NCBI GenBank assembly: GCA_004380135.1
Contig: QXCR01000113.1
Span: 32,128 to 96,127 of the forward strand
DNA: 64,000 nt
Reading direction: 5' to 3'
Origin: Stemphylium vesicarium
Lineage: Eukaryota; Ascomycota; Dothideomycetes; Pleosporales; Pleosporaceae
Part shown: piece by piece, positions 53,555 through 63,995 of the stretch
How positions within the stretch are numbered: the first letter of the stretch is position 1
Layout of the letters: every line of letters starts with the position of its first letter
Program-made: the position numbers and the translations under genes
The notes under the pieces: model-generated
Database searches by the model: none
Seen by the model: only the letters and a program-made list of their open reading frames with translations
What the model was told of the DNA's origin: nothing

Positions 53555-55835
53555 ATGAAAAGCGTCACGTCATGGACTTCAAGTGCCTACACAGATTTTT
53601 CCATCAAAGATGCCGTTCACAGGAGGTTCGGCTTGCGTCTTGAAGGATGGAGAACTGGTATTTTCATCTTCGCAATCTGCGCTTCGTCCGTCTTTTCGAT
53701 CAATCTGGCATTCACTATCTGGAGCGCGGTGACGAGACACACCGGCACGGGAGTCTTGTATGAAGGAGACTGTGACCGCGTGAAGGCACTCAACTCGGCC
53801 CTGCACGCACTGATTAACAGTCTAAGCACGATTTTATTCAGCGGCAGCAATTACTGTATGCAGTGTCTGTCCGCGCCAACTAGATCTATAGTAGACAAGG
53901 CTCACATGCAGGGTCAATGGCTCGATATTGGATTCCCAAGTATGCGCAACCTGCGGCACATCAAGCGGCGAGATCTTATCGTTTGGCTGCTTCTAGCACT
54001 AACGTCACTTCCTCTCCACTTACTGTACGCTCTTACCTCGAATGAAGCGACTTCCACTAGGACTAATACTTCACAGTTACAACTCCGCCATCTACGCGTC
54101 GATATCATCCAACAGCTATTTCGCCTTTTCCGTAAGCGAATCCTTTCTCAACAGCGCCTCATGCATCAACTGCGCAACTCCGCCCAACCTCTACACAAAC
54201 TTCACGCAAGATCTGGCCTACGACGGCTACCCCAACCACGAATTTCCAGAAATCCTGAACAATCTCTGGTCTCGCGCTCGAAACGATACCCTGGTGCGAC
54301 TCGATCCAGCCGAATGCATTGACGAGTACGCCACCCCAATCCAGTCCTTCAGACGAAACCTTCTCTTGGTATCTCGCGACGAAGACTTCCCACCCCAGCA
54401 CGAGAACACTTTCATCAACGATTCCTACGTCTACGACGCCGTGGCGTTCGCGTCCATCTTCGCGAAGAACCCAGAGCAGTCTGCAGATGCGTATCAATGG
54501 ATATGCTCTGGCCTGCCCCCTAGAGACGACAACGACCACTGTACGGATCGCATCTCCGAAGTCCGGTCGGACACATCTGCATGGAGAGTCGGCGGGGATG
54601 ACTGCTGGTCCGCTCAAAGTCCTGATGACCCTCACATCTGGACCTCTGGATGCGAAGACTTCGCCGACACAGAGAAATACCAGGTATCGTATTGTCTGAG
54701 CGAAAGAGCGCCGCCGCACTGTAAAGTCCAATCCAACACTCCCATCTTGGTCATCGTGACGATCGTCAACTTCGTCAAGGCTGTGCTGATGTTCTACATC
54801 GTCTTCAAGCCGGCTGAGGACCCGCTCATCACCATGGGCGACGCAGTGGCATCGTTCCTAGACGACCCGGACCCAAGCACGCGCGACATGTGCTTGTTAT
54901 CCATCCGGGATGTCAAACGTGGCCATCCTATTGCCGGTTCCAAACAGTGGTCATCGCCAAAGACATCATGGATGCATGCGCTGAGCAAGACGCGCCGCAC
55001 CGCGACCGCCGTCATATATATCGTAGCTATAGCAGCATCTTGCTCTCTCCTCTGGTTCAGCATCAACAAGATGCCACCAGGCACATCACTTTCGCTCCCG
55101 GACCTCGCCCGCCTCGGCTTCGGCGCCGTGGACCCACGCACAATGATCATCGGCAGCTTGACCAATACAAGTCTACTCTCCAACACGCTCCTGGCAAACA
55201 CTCCGCAACTCCTCACCTCCCTCCTCGACTACATCTACAACGCTAGTTTCACAGCCATGCTCCTCGGCTACGAGTGGCTATCCTACGCATACAAGCGCAA
55301 GGGCCTTCGCGTATCATCTTCTCCACGCGGCGCGCAGCGCTCAACTTACTTTTTACAGCTACCGTATCGATTCAGCGTCCCGCTTATGGTGGCCAGCGGC
55401 GCATTGCACTGGCTCGTGAGTCAGAGTCTGTTCCTCGTCTCTGTCGAGCTGTACGATTACGCGGATAACACCAGCGAGGCGGGACAGCAGTGGCTCCGTG
55501 ACCGCGCTTACGATCCCAGAGATGAGGCGATGAGGATTATGACGTGTGGGTATTCGCCGATTGCTATTGCTTGTGTCATCATCATCGGTTCGCTCATGTT
55601 CGTCGCTCTGGTAATTGCAGGTTTCATACCGTACAAGCGCGGCATGCCTCTCGCAGCTAGTTGCAGCATAGCCATCAGTGCGGCGTGTCATCCTGAAAGC
55701 GACAATCCAGTCTCAACGCACAAAGTACAGTGGGGTGTCCTGGATCCCGGTGTTACGCAGGGGAATGGCGTTGGCCATTGTTCATTTTCTGATGCGGGGG
55801 TTAGGCCGATTGTGGGGGGATGTGTGTATATCTGA
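53555..55835 (+). CDS. DUF6536-family polytopic membrane protein
   Basis: 742 aa in two exons, 53555-54024 and 54077-55835, with a 52-nt GTACGC...CACAG intron that rejoins LPLHLLYNSAIYASI. ATG at 53555 (MKSVTSWTSSAYTDF). The conserved N-terminal block contains LEGWRTGIFIFAICASSVFS (TM1), DCDRVKALNSALHALINSLST and NYCMQCLSAPTR. TM2 is RRDLIVWLLLALTSLP. A ~180-residue Cys-containing extracellular loop follows (YQWICSGLPP, DDCWSAQSPDD). At least five further membrane helices come after it, including VIYIVAIAASCSLLWF and PIAIACVIIIGSLMFVALVIAGF. Function is unknown; the family is widespread in Pezizomycotina. Intact and well supported by the splice phase. Confidence 0.85.
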
Positions 55836-56481
55836 GATAACCTGCATCTTCCACAAATTGGATTTGGGTAGTAAGAGAGAAGAAGGGAAAAAAATTCCCA
55901 ATCCTGCAGAAGGGGACAGATGGAAAATTCAAGAAACTTCATCGCTTTCACGGAAACATACACTCGCTTGCATAACCAGCTTCCGGTTCGGGCGCAGCTC
56001 ACAAGTTTGATTCTCGCAGGTGTTCCTGCAGCGCCAAGAAACATCTTTCCCAGATGGGGCTTAGCATACACTCCTGTTCCGGCGCGTGTCCGAGCCTGCC
56101 AAAGCGCTCTAATTAAAGCCACTAAGCCAATTGCTTGTCTGACGCCTCAGTCCCTACACGTAGCATTGTCGGAGGCTCTAGGCTGTCTCTAACTTGCTAG
56201 ACTGTACTTGCATCTTTGCAGTCTTGCAACCAATTCAACAAGTGTTTTATTGCCGTTGGTAAGTCGGTAGTAGTTGATAAGTTGAGCTGCATAGATTGCG
56301 AGCGGAGTCTTACGGAAGGGTAGCATCTCTAGCTTAGCCTGAAAACTGCACAGCAGCTTTAGGGTAACTTCTAACTCGAGATATCTACTTTCAGCAAAGT
56401 AAGTAGCGACGAAGATGACTTTAATCGACAGATGTTGACTAATAGTATACTCTACAATAGAAACATTACTAATTAAATAAC
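55836..56481. other. intergenic, convergent DUF6536 / NACHT-ANK 3' ends
   Basis: No supported gene. AT-rich towards 56480, as expected for the 3' end of the NACHT-ankyrin gene. Confidence 0.4.
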
Positions 56482-59415
56482 TTAAGAGGACCTCAATGCA
56501 CGTTGGTTCCGGAGCAGCGTCACGACATCATTGTAGCCTCTGTCCGTAGCCGCCTGGAGTGCGGTGCCGTAGTGACCAACCTGGGCGTTGACGTCGGCAC
56601 CCTTGTCTAGCAGCAGTGTCACAATGTCTTTGTAGCCTTCAGATGAAGCCGCCTGGAGTGCGTTGCCGTAGTGTCCACCCTGGGCGTTGACGTCGGCGCC
56701 CTTGTCTAGCAGCAGCGTCGCCATCTCTTTGTGGCCTCTAGCTGAAGCCGCCTCGAGTGCGTTGCCGAAGTGTCCACCCTGGGCGTTGACGTCGGCACCC
56801 TTGTCTAGCAGCAGCGTCCCCATCTCTTTGTCGCCTCTAGCTGAAGCCACATAGAGTGCATTACCGTATGTTCCACCCTGTGCGTTGACGTCGGCGCCCT
56901 TGTCTAGCAGCAGCGTCGCCATCTCTTTGTGGCCTCTAGCTGAAGCCACCTCGAGCGCGTTGCCGAAGTGTCCACCCTGGGCGTTGACGTCGGCGCCCTT
57001 GTCTAGCAGCAGCGTCCCCATCTCTTTGTCGCTTCTAGCTGAAGCCGCATAGAGTGCACTACCGTATGTTCCACCCTGTGCGTTGATGTCGGCGCCCTTG
57101 TCTAGCAGCAATATCGCCATCTCTTTGTCGCCTCTAGCTGAAGCCGCCTGGAGTGCGTTGACGAAGTCTCCACCCTGGGCGTTGACGTCGGCACCCTTGT
57201 CTAGCAGCAGCATCGCCACCTCTTTGTCGCCTCTAGCTGAAGCCGCTTGGAGTGCGTTGCCGCGGCCTCCACTCTCTGTATCGATATCGCTGCTCCTTTC
57301 CAGCAGCACTTCGATCACTCCTAGATTCCCTTGCTCTGCTGCTATAAACAGCGGGGTCTTATTGTCTTTATCCTTACTGTTTACCAAGGCAGAGTCTGCA
57401 GCAAGTAGCAACCTTGCCGACATCCCACAATCATTCCTGGAACTCCACCATAGCACGGTCCTATCTCTCGAGTCTTTCGAATCAATCCCGAATCTCCCCG
57501 ATTTAATCAAGATCGCAAGAACCCTATCGTGCCCAAGCTCTGCCGCATTCAGGAGAAAATCTTTCGACCTCGAATACACAAAATCACGTCTTGCAGCGCG
57601 CTGGGCTGACTTATGCTGGGATTGCGGTTCACCCACTGCTCCAACAGCGCTGCTGTCAGCTTGTTGCACCTCAATGGATTCTAAACACACTTCAAGAGCC
57701 TTTTCGCTGCTTGTAGCAGCTGCGGCGAAAAGAGGACAGCCGTAGCGCTCAGCCCCAACGTCCATACAGCGGCTGACTGAGCCGAGAACTCTGATGAGGT
57801 TCGCCATGTTGAGCTCGGCCAGTATATACAGGAGACTCACACTATCGGTGTGTCTACGCACCTCGTGCTTCTCAAACAGGTTGTCGAGCTTGACCCATTG
57901 AGGAAGCGAGAAGCTGTCAAGGAAGTCCGCCTGAGAGATGCCTCCACCTTCTGCTGCGTCCGCGTGATACAGCACGTTGTGGACAACATACTCTAGAAAG
58001 GGATACGTTTGCGTCGCCGACTTGCGTAGGCTTACTGCCGGTTGCGAGGATGCTTTTGGTAGGTCATCGGGGATCTTCAAGGGTGCGGCGACATCGATGC
58101 TGATGTAGCTGAGACAGCACTGCTTCAGTCGCTCGTGGCTCTGGCCCTGGAAGTTGCTTCCGAGCTCGGGCCAAATCTTGTCGAGGCCGTTCTCCTTGAG
58201 TAGGAAGTCTCTTACCGATTCGTGGATGAACTGAACTCTCGGCTCCTTGGAAGTGGTGGTCTCAGCAAGACCTTTAGAAGAGTTGAGGAGGAACCGTCTG
58301 ATGTCATCCTTTGTAGTCTCCTCAGGGTCCCATTCTGATATCGCGTCAGGATCGATGCTCAGAAGAAGAGCATGGTAAAGCTGCTCCGGGCTGAGCGGCT
58401 GCTTCGCGAAGAGCACCCACTGGATGCACAGCACCAGCCTCTCCTTGTTGTGCGAGTCTCGCGTCAGGATATCCCGGAACAACTTGTGCAAGTCCCCAGG
58501 GATTGCCTTCAATTTTCGTCGAAGAGCATGTACCTGCCCATCATCGAACTCTTTGTTCAACATGCCAACTACGAGAACAACCCACATGAAGATCCCAGAC
58601 GCCTTCTCCTGAAGCTCGGCCCGAACCTGCTGTGCGATCTTGTTCTTCCCGATCTTCAGCTCGGTCTCGACGTAGTTGGTGATATCTTGCGAGTGTCCCT
58701 CTTGCCCCTCTAGCACGAGCTCCAGCCCGTTGCGAATTGTGACGTGCGGGTAGTGCCGGCTCGAGAAACAGACCTGGAAGCGGATGCTGTTTGATACAGC
58801 TAGATCGCCGATGTGCTCGAAGAACTGGACCATGTCCCGGACCTGCTCTTCTTCACACTCGTCAAGTGCATCGATCAAGCATACGACAGACGAACTCCTA
58901 AGGGCCCGTATAGCTTGCTCTAGCAGCGTCTTCAGCGACTCGACATTCCACTGGTAGTCTACGCTGAAGCCTGATGATGAGAGGCCGAGCGAACTGAAGA
59001 CGCTCTGAAGCGCTGGCAGACGCTCCAAAAGCTGCAGTAGCAGCGAGCGGTACGTCCCGATAGTAGACTTCTCTACGTCTTCACCACGCGCGTTGAAAAA
59101 GAAAGAGATTACAATGTGGTCCTTCATTGTCTTGCGAGCATTGACTGACGCGAACTTCATCAACGTCGACTTTCCTGTTCCAGCCTTTCCCTTGATCCAT
59201 AGGAAGCCGTGGTGCTCACCTACCTTGGTCGCATCGAGCCAGTTAAGGTACTGCTTACACTTTATGAGCCATCTGCAAGTCTTGGCGTGAGCGGTCTTGA
59301 TTGTCATCTGGCGCGCATCAATCTGAGAGAATCTGAGAGAATCTAACAGATTCTGCCTTTGTTCACCGTTCAGCGGTGTTTGTGAGGGTTTCTGCGAGTG
59401 GATAGGGACTGGCAT
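56482..59415 (-). CDS. NACHT-ankyrin NLR-like protein
   Basis: Signal-transducing NTPase of the fungal NLR group linked to allorecognition, xenorecognition and regulated cell death. The frame is open from about 59480; the first ATG is at 59415 (MPVPIHSQKPSQTP), giving ~977 aa. A conserved pre-NACHT segment (LDARQMTIK-type: FSQIDARQMTIKTAHAKTCRWL) leads to the Walker A WIKGKAGTGKSTLMKF, Walker B VVCLIDALDECEE and sensor VCFSSRHYPHV. A winged-helix region follows (WVLFAKQPLSPEQLYHALLL, VQFIHESVRDFLL). After a linker, ankyrin repeats begin with KTPLFIAAEQGNLGVIEVLLERSSDI and end with eight 33-residue units. A 58-nt intron (59481-59538, GTAAGT...gctaat...ATAG) directly upstream shows that a further 5' exon exists, probably linking it to the PNP-domain ORF at 59680-60660. 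Confidence 0.88.
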   Translation of the reverse strand: MPVPIHSQKPSQTPLNGEQRQNLLDSLRFSQIDARQMTIKTAHAKTCRWLIKCKQYLNWLDATKVGEHHGFLWIKGKAGTGKSTLMKFASVNARKTMKDHIVISFFFNARGEDVEKSTIGTYRSLLLQLLERLPALQSVFSSLGLSSSGFSVDYQWNVESLKTLLEQAIRALRSSSVVCLIDALDECEEEQVRDMVQFFEHIGDLAVSNSIRFQVCFSSRHYPHVTIRNGLELVLEGQEGHSQDITNYVETELKIGKNKIAQQVRAELQEKASGIFMWVVLVVGMLNKEFDDGQVHALRRKLKAIPGDLHKLFRDILTRDSHNKERLVLCIQWVLFAKQPLSPEQLYHALLLSIDPDAISEWDPEETTKDDIRRFLLNSSKGLAETTTSKEPRVQFIHESVRDFLLKENGLDKIWPELGSNFQGQSHERLKQCCLSYISIDVAAPLKIPDDLPKASSQPAVSLRKSATQTYPFLEYVVHNVLYHADAAEGGGISQADFLDSFSLPQWVKLDNLFEKHEVRRHTDSVSLLYILAELNMANLIRVLGSVSRCMDVGAERYGCPLFAAAATSSEKALEVCLESIEVQQADSSAVGAVGEPQSQHKSAQRAARRDFVYSRSKDFLLNAAELGHDRVLAILIKSGRFGIDSKDSRDRTVLWWSSRNDCGMSARLLLAADSALVNSKDKDNKTPLFIAAEQGNLGVIEVLLERSSDIDTESGGRGNALQAASARGDKEVAMLLLDKGADVNAQGGDFVNALQAASARGDKEMAILLLDKGADINAQGGTYGSALYAASARSDKEMGTLLLDKGADVNAQGGHFGNALEVASARGHKEMATLLLDKGADVNAQGGTYGNALYVASARGDKEMGTLLLDKGADVNAQGGHFGNALEAASARGHKEMATLLLDKGADVNAQGGHYGNALQAASSEGYKDIVTLLLDKGADVNAQVGHYGTALQAATDRGYNDVVTLLRNQRALRSS
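56500..57300 (-). repeat. near-identical 99-bp ankyrin repeats with a 198-bp higher-order unit
   Basis: Eight consecutive 33-codon ankyrin units share the core LLLDKGADVNAQGG. Units 3-6 form two copies of a two-repeat block: GTYG...DKEMGT then GHFG...HKEMAT. Variation is concentrated at a few positions per unit (e.g. residues before ALQAASARG and after KE). Such homogenised repeats, with variation at ligand-facing positions, are known from fungal NLR recognition domains. Confidence 0.85.
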
Positions 59416-59679
59416 AGTAAGGACAAGTCGTATCTGCACTAAGGCACGATTCAAGCTACGTACGCGTGATAGCTCGCTGCCTATAATGATTAGCAGAGCT
59501 TTGGTGGTGAGGTGTCGCTTAGAACATAAATGACTTACTCCGCAAAACCACTCTCTAAGCTACTGGAAATTTCAGTCTTTATGCGCTTATAAGAAGCCTG
59601 ATTCGGAGATGATGACTGATGGCAACGTTCTATTTTCGTGTTAATTCGAGTGCATCCTGATAACAATCCTGTTGATGAA

Positions 59680-60660
59680 CTAACTGTTTGCGCCGTCTAT
59701 GACATCCTCTACACGGCGTGTGTTCATTACCTCTGCTGCCGGTATCACCGATAACAGCTCCTTCGCATACGCCGCTGCCGTCCCTGCCGCGTGAGCCTGC
59801 CACTGGTAGTTCTTGTGTGTGTCCGCGTAGTCGGAGATGCCGCGGATGACAAGGCATGGGAAGCTGTTCATCAGCCCCGCTGCCTCCATCTCAAAGCACA
59901 ATATCCCACTAAGCTCCCCGCTGACTCTGTCCCTTTCAGCAGCATCCTTCATCACCTGGTTGCCAGACGCAATCGTGCCGTAGTGTACCGTCACCTCTGC
60001 TCCGCTCTCGCGTTCTGATCGTGGTTGTCGACTCTCGGCGCTACACTGGTCGCACGTGGCGCCGTGTTCGTGATTGTAGGCTGCCTTGAACAGAAGATCG
60101 GGCCCGGCCTTGCGGCGCTGGAAGGTAGGGAGGCGCTCAAGTGTTGACAGGTGGTCTGACAGCGTGCTCTTGCCCAACATTGCATTTGTCTGTACAGTGC
60201 CCACAGCGCTGAGCAGTATCTGAGGTGGGGAGTTCAGCGATCCAATCCGCTCGAGCCCGTTTGGCGTTGTTCTCCCAAAGTCGTACTGTACCACTCCGCC
60301 GAGGCTCCACCGCGGCTGGCTTACCACCACGTCCCCAAGTCGAATGTCTGCCTCTGCGCTGGGAACGCCTCCGCCGATGCCCACCATCAGCCCGAAGCGG
60401 ATGCCCTTGAATGCTGTGCGTAGCTGTGTCGCTACAGTTGCCGCTGGGTTGTTTCCGATGTGACCCGCTGGAAGGCACACGATCACGACGTTGTGGCCTG
60501 CAATCGATCCCATGCAGTATACGTTCTCGTCGTTATCACCGACTTCGCGAAGGGCGTCTTCGTGTTTCTCATCGAGCATCGCATTGGCTGCTGCCAGCTC
60601 GACAGGCAGTGCGCACACCCATCCTACCGTGTAGTCTTCGCGGCGCAGCTGGCGTGGCAT
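59680..60660 (-). CDS. PNP_UDP (nucleoside phosphorylase-like) domain, likely N-terminal part of the NLR
   Basis: 326 codons from the ATG at 60660 (MPRQLRREDYTVGWVCALPVELAAA) to a TAG at 59680. The fold is purine-nucleoside-phosphorylase-like: VGWVCALPVE start motif, IRFGLMVGIGGGVPS (phosphate/nucleoside site), DIRLGDVVVSQP, GTIASGNQVMKDA and CFEMEAAGLMNSFPCLVIRGISDYAD. This domain is the commonest N-terminal effector of fungal NACHT/NB-ARC proteins, where it precedes the NTPase within one protein. Here 265 bp of short exons and introns separates it from the NACHT frame. A donor such as GTTAGT overlapping the terminal codons may splice it onward, but I could not fix a phase-consistent join. 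Two adjacent genes remain possible. Confidence 0.85.
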   Translation of the reverse strand: MPRQLRREDYTVGWVCALPVELAAANAMLDEKHEDALREVGDNDENVYCMGSIAGHNVVIVCLPAGHIGNNPAATVATQLRTAFKGIRFGLMVGIGGGVPSAEADIRLGDVVVSQPRWSLGGVVQYDFGRTTPNGLERIGSLNSPPQILLSAVGTVQTNAMLGKSTLSDHLSTLERLPTFQRRKAGPDLLFKAAYNHEHGATCDQCSAESRQPRSERESGAEVTVHYGTIASGNQVMKDAAERDRVSGELSGILCFEMEAAGLMNSFPCLVIRGISDYADTHKNYQWQAHAAGTAAAYAKELLSVIPAAEVMNTRRVEDVIDGANS

Positions 60661-61517
60661 CCGGAGCGCTTACGATGGGAGGAGAGGGGAGAATGGATGG
60701 ATGACCGTCGGGAGTCGATGCATGGGAAAAGAAGGGGGTAATCATAGTCTGGCAACAGCAGCAGCAGCGCTTTCGATATCTGTTGTCGCTCAGCCTCAGC
60801 CTTGTAACCGACGCTACAGCCCGTCGCCTACATGTTGGCATGGCGAATGCGCAGTGGTGCGGCTAATGCTGTGGGGGCGAAGCCCGTGAGCGCTACCTGG
60901 TAAGTAAGGCGGGATCGGCTCGTTCATTTATCACTTGCCCATGGCCCTGCAGCTTGGCAGATCTCTCGCTTGCATTATCAGAGCAGACCGTGACTTCACT
61001 TTCGCCAACAGAGATCATCTGTGATGCACAAAAGCACAGCCTGCTCTGATACGCAAGTGAGAGAAAGCTGTTACCGCCCCTCACGGGCGAGAGAGCGAAG
61101 GAGGCGTTGTCGCCTCAGCCTGGTCGCAGCCTCTCCACCTCAGCCTGGTCAACGTGCCCTCGCTAGGCCGAGCTGCGCTGCGCCGCGACGCACCGCTCGC
61201 GCATCAGCAGGGAACCATGGTTGTGTATTGTGAGCCCTGCGAGACGCCTCGAGTTGTTGTGCGGCGCCATAGTGCCTGGCTGCGCGCGTAATGCACGTGT
61301 GGAATAGCGAGGGCAGATGTTACAGCCTTGAGCATGTAGCAATAACTATTACGTCTACCCTCACTGCAAGGACGACTGTCTCATCCATAACGTCCCTTCT
61401 ACCCGCGTACTATTGCGCACACACAAAGCTAACAAAGTCTCGTTAAGATCATATCCCTTTTATCAGTGCCATCGGTGGTTTTTAAAGCAGCTCTACGTTT
61501 ATTGCGTTGTCACCAAT
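60661..61517. other. bidirectional promoter interval between the NLR and DUF6594 genes
   Basis: About 860 bp, head-to-head. A partial direct repeat (cctcagcctggtc) occurs near 61113 and 61140. No gene is supported. Confidence 0.4.
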
Positions 61518-62464
61518 ATGTCTACTTCACCACCGGTCCACGAACCCCTGGGCCGTACAAGCTCGGTCGATGCCTTTCGCAGATGCTGGGTCGCCAGCAC
61601 TGCCGACAACAATCTCACGCTTCACGGCTTCCGTCGTTTCAAGACTACGCAGTTGCTGAACCTCCGTTTCCTCGAGAACGAGATCGCCGACATGGACCAC
61701 ATTGTCTACCAAGCCGGTCTTAGCCTTGGTCTAAGTCCGTCTCCAGGCGACCGACTTGGCCTCCAGCATAGCAAGAGGGACGCCAATATACCAAAGGTCA
61801 ACGATGTAATCACCCAAGAGTTCGTCTTAAAGCTGCGTAATCTTATCAAAGAATATAGTGTGTGCTAGTAGCTCTATTCCGACGCCTTGCGCTAACAGGT
61901 GCCGCCCACGCAGACGAAGCGCTTGCAGCCTTCAACAACATCATGACCATGGAGACTTTTTCACTTCTCGATGACGAGCAACAGGCTAGTCTGCGCGACG
62001 ATCTTAGTCTGTACGAAGCACACAAGACCAGGCTCCTTAGGGTGGATCTAGGGACGCGATCGCGGACCGACCCGTTCCAGCGCTGGCTCCACAAGTACTT
62101 GCGGGCCTTCAGGTACTGGAGACTATCGAGAAAAGCTAGAAGCAACAGCGAAGGCCTTGGCTCGGTCGCTGGTAGACAGCAGCGGTGGTCATACCAGAAC
62201 ACGATACTGATAGCCGAGGTTATCGGACGTGTGACGACTGCAGCGTTGACTGCTGTCTTTATTATTGCACCCTTGGCCATCATGTCGCACGAGTCGTCAA
62301 AGAACATTCAGCTAATAGTTGTTTCGGTATGCATCATCATCTTGTCTTTCCTTGTGTCGCTCTTCTTGAAGGTGTCGAGCTTCGAGATGATGGCGGTGTC
62401 TGCTGGGTACGCTGCTGTTCTTTCGGTATTTGTTTCTAATGTTCCTGCAAGCGCGGAACGGTAA
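61518..62464 (+). CDS. DUF6594-family membrane protein
   Basis: 301 aa in two exons, 61518-61857 and 61899-62464, with a 41-nt intron (GTGTGT...gctaac...AG). ATG at 61518 (MSTSPPVHEPLGRT). The N-terminal half has the DUF6594 signature FRRFKTTQLLNLRFLENEIADMD, a helix-rich segment starting with a short aromatic/Leu motif. Helices run through NNIMTMETFSLLDDEQQASL. The C-terminus carries three predicted membrane helices (VTTAALTAVFIIAPLAIM, LIVVSVCIIILSFLVSLFL, MMAVSAGYAAVLSVFVS), the usual DUF6594 layout. Function is unknown. It is divergent from the PNP-NACHT-ANK locus and shares its promoter interval, which suggests, but does not prove, a functional pair. Confidence 0.8.
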
Positions 62465-62992
62465 TTATAGGGTTTTGGATCGCCGTGCTGCTAGGAGATA
62501 GACTAGTCTAGCAAACTATAGCGCCTAATAATCGGAACATAACTGAAGGAGGTTATCGAGAAATTGTCTTTGTGGCGCAGGATTAGCGCACTTTTGTTGT
62601 GCCCGTCTTAATTAGGAGCCTGCATGTGCGCTAAGTCTGCTAAGTCTGCTATGGCAAAACTCTAGCTTGGCGCGACAGTGATCCCTGCAATATTGATACT
62701 GCGTGCTACATCAGAACCGGAAGCCGATTGTGCAAGCGAGTGTACATACACCTGACTCTGAGCTAGTCTGCCACCCGCAATACTAACCCACAAGCGCCTG
62801 ATGAGAGACAGTGGACGGAGAACAAGCGACCTAGATGGCAAGCAAGGGCTTTGATTCGGACAACAAGCGGCATGAAGGAGCGAGTCAAAGAAGACACAGG
62901 GGCTAGTCAGGCCGCGATATAGCATAAGCAGTGTAGTAGCAGACCAGCTTTAGTAGCCCTTTCGGCTCGGCCGCCGGGCGTAAATTGTTACG
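62465..62992. other. intergenic, possibly repeat-internal sequence
   Basis: An 87-codon minus-strand frame (62662-62925) has no domain. Its position just inside the LTR-like copy would fit leftover retroelement sequence, but this is unproven. Confidence 0.3.
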
Positions 62993-63152
62993 GTTTGTGA
63001 GGTGAGATCGTCACGTGCACCACGTGTTGACCTGGTGCTCCTCCCTTGTGCTCCATGAGCACCTTCTACCATAACCAGCATCAGAGGTACGTCATGAAAA
63101 TACACCCTGATTATGGCCATATATAAGGTGGCTGCAACAGCACAACAAGACA
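62993..63152 (-). repeat. LTR-like dispersed repeat, copy B
   Basis: Reverse-orientation counterpart of 3635-3802. Read on the minus strand it starts tgtcttgttgtgctgttg, has cttatatatgg, catgacgtacc and ggtgctcatggagcac, and ends with acgtggtgcacgtgac. Termini resembling TGTT...AACA would fit an LTR of about 160-170 bp. No intact partner LTR or reverse transcriptase is visible in the window. Confidence 0.55.
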
Positions 63153-63238
63153 GAACACAATACACTTTATACTCTAATTACTGCTTCGCGCAGTCGCACC
63201 TTGATTTGCTACATCGCACACCGCAATATAAATAAATT

Positions 63239-63256
63239 GTGTGTGTGTGTGTGTGT
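63239..63256 (+). repeat. (GT)9 microsatellite
   Basis: Nine perfect GT dinucleotides; a plausible polymorphic marker. Confidence 0.95.
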
Positions 63257-63495
63257 ACATACACCTTCTCTTTTCTTCCTCATCAAGAAGAGTCACACCA
63301 CATCTCACTTCCTAGCACTATCCCCAGCCCATTGCCACCCCCACCACTCACGCCACTAACAAGACACTTCCTCGCATCCTGGGTTTTGCTACTTCTGTCT
63401 AAACAAAATCGCCTCCGCAAACATCGTCTTTGGAAAAGAGCAGTCTTAGTAAACTTTGCACATGCCTAAGTCTATACTAAACCACCCTAGACCGG

Positions 63496-63958
63496 TTATA
63501 CACGTTTATCTAAACTCGACGACATTCTTCTCGTTTGAACCCCCACTCTGCCAGCATGCAACCACTGAGATTCCTGATTATTCCCCACACCCCGCTGGTA
63601 TATGTCACCAATCGCATCCATTTCGGCTGGTAGACTCTGGCAGCCACCATCTCTGCGCTCCATATACTCGCGCCAAACCTGTTGTCAGTCGAGAACGGCA
63701 TTGAGCGCATGCAAGGAATTAACATGTCCCGAGAGCGCCAATCGATCGATATGTTGGGCTTGATACGTCTCAATAACCGACTCGCTGCGATTTTGTGTAG
63801 TTTCATACATGACAGCTAGTTGAATAATCGGAAGCAGGATGGCTTTGTTCCAGGGAGTATGCTTTGGGGCCTGAAGATCCCCCCCATCCCCCGCAATCCA
63901 ATCCCGGCCTTTCTTACCCAGGATGCACTTTGTAACGTAGGCAGACAGGATGGCTGTA

Positions 63959-63961
<3 letters not shown>
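63496..63961 (-). pseudogene. unidentified protein-coding fragment with in-frame TGA
   Basis: Minus-strand phase open from the T tract at the window edge: KKGRDWIAGDGGDLQAP, TPWNKAILLPIIQLAVMYE, HIDRLALSGHVNSLHAL. It is stopped by TGA at 63685, then continues in phase (QQVWREYMERRDGG, IGDIYQRGVGNN) to 63496. The codon use and continuity look coding, but I do not recognise the family. The 5' part would lie beyond the poly-T and the window. A CGA-to-TGA transition explains the stop. Confidence 0.4.

Positions 63962-63994
<33 letters not shown>
63962..63994 (+). repeat. 33-nt T homopolymer at the window edge
   Basis: An uninterrupted T run just inside the end of the sequence. It may be a real A/T tract (e.g. 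the poly-A end of a retroposon on the minus strand) or an assembly or contig-end artefact. Confidence 0.9.

Positions 63995-63995
<1 letters not shown>

Noticed and set aside
57083..57745. 220-codon plus-strand open frame opposite the ankyrin repeats
   Set aside because: It is the antisense shadow of the highly repetitive ankyrin coding region. The minus-strand frame has all the family motifs.
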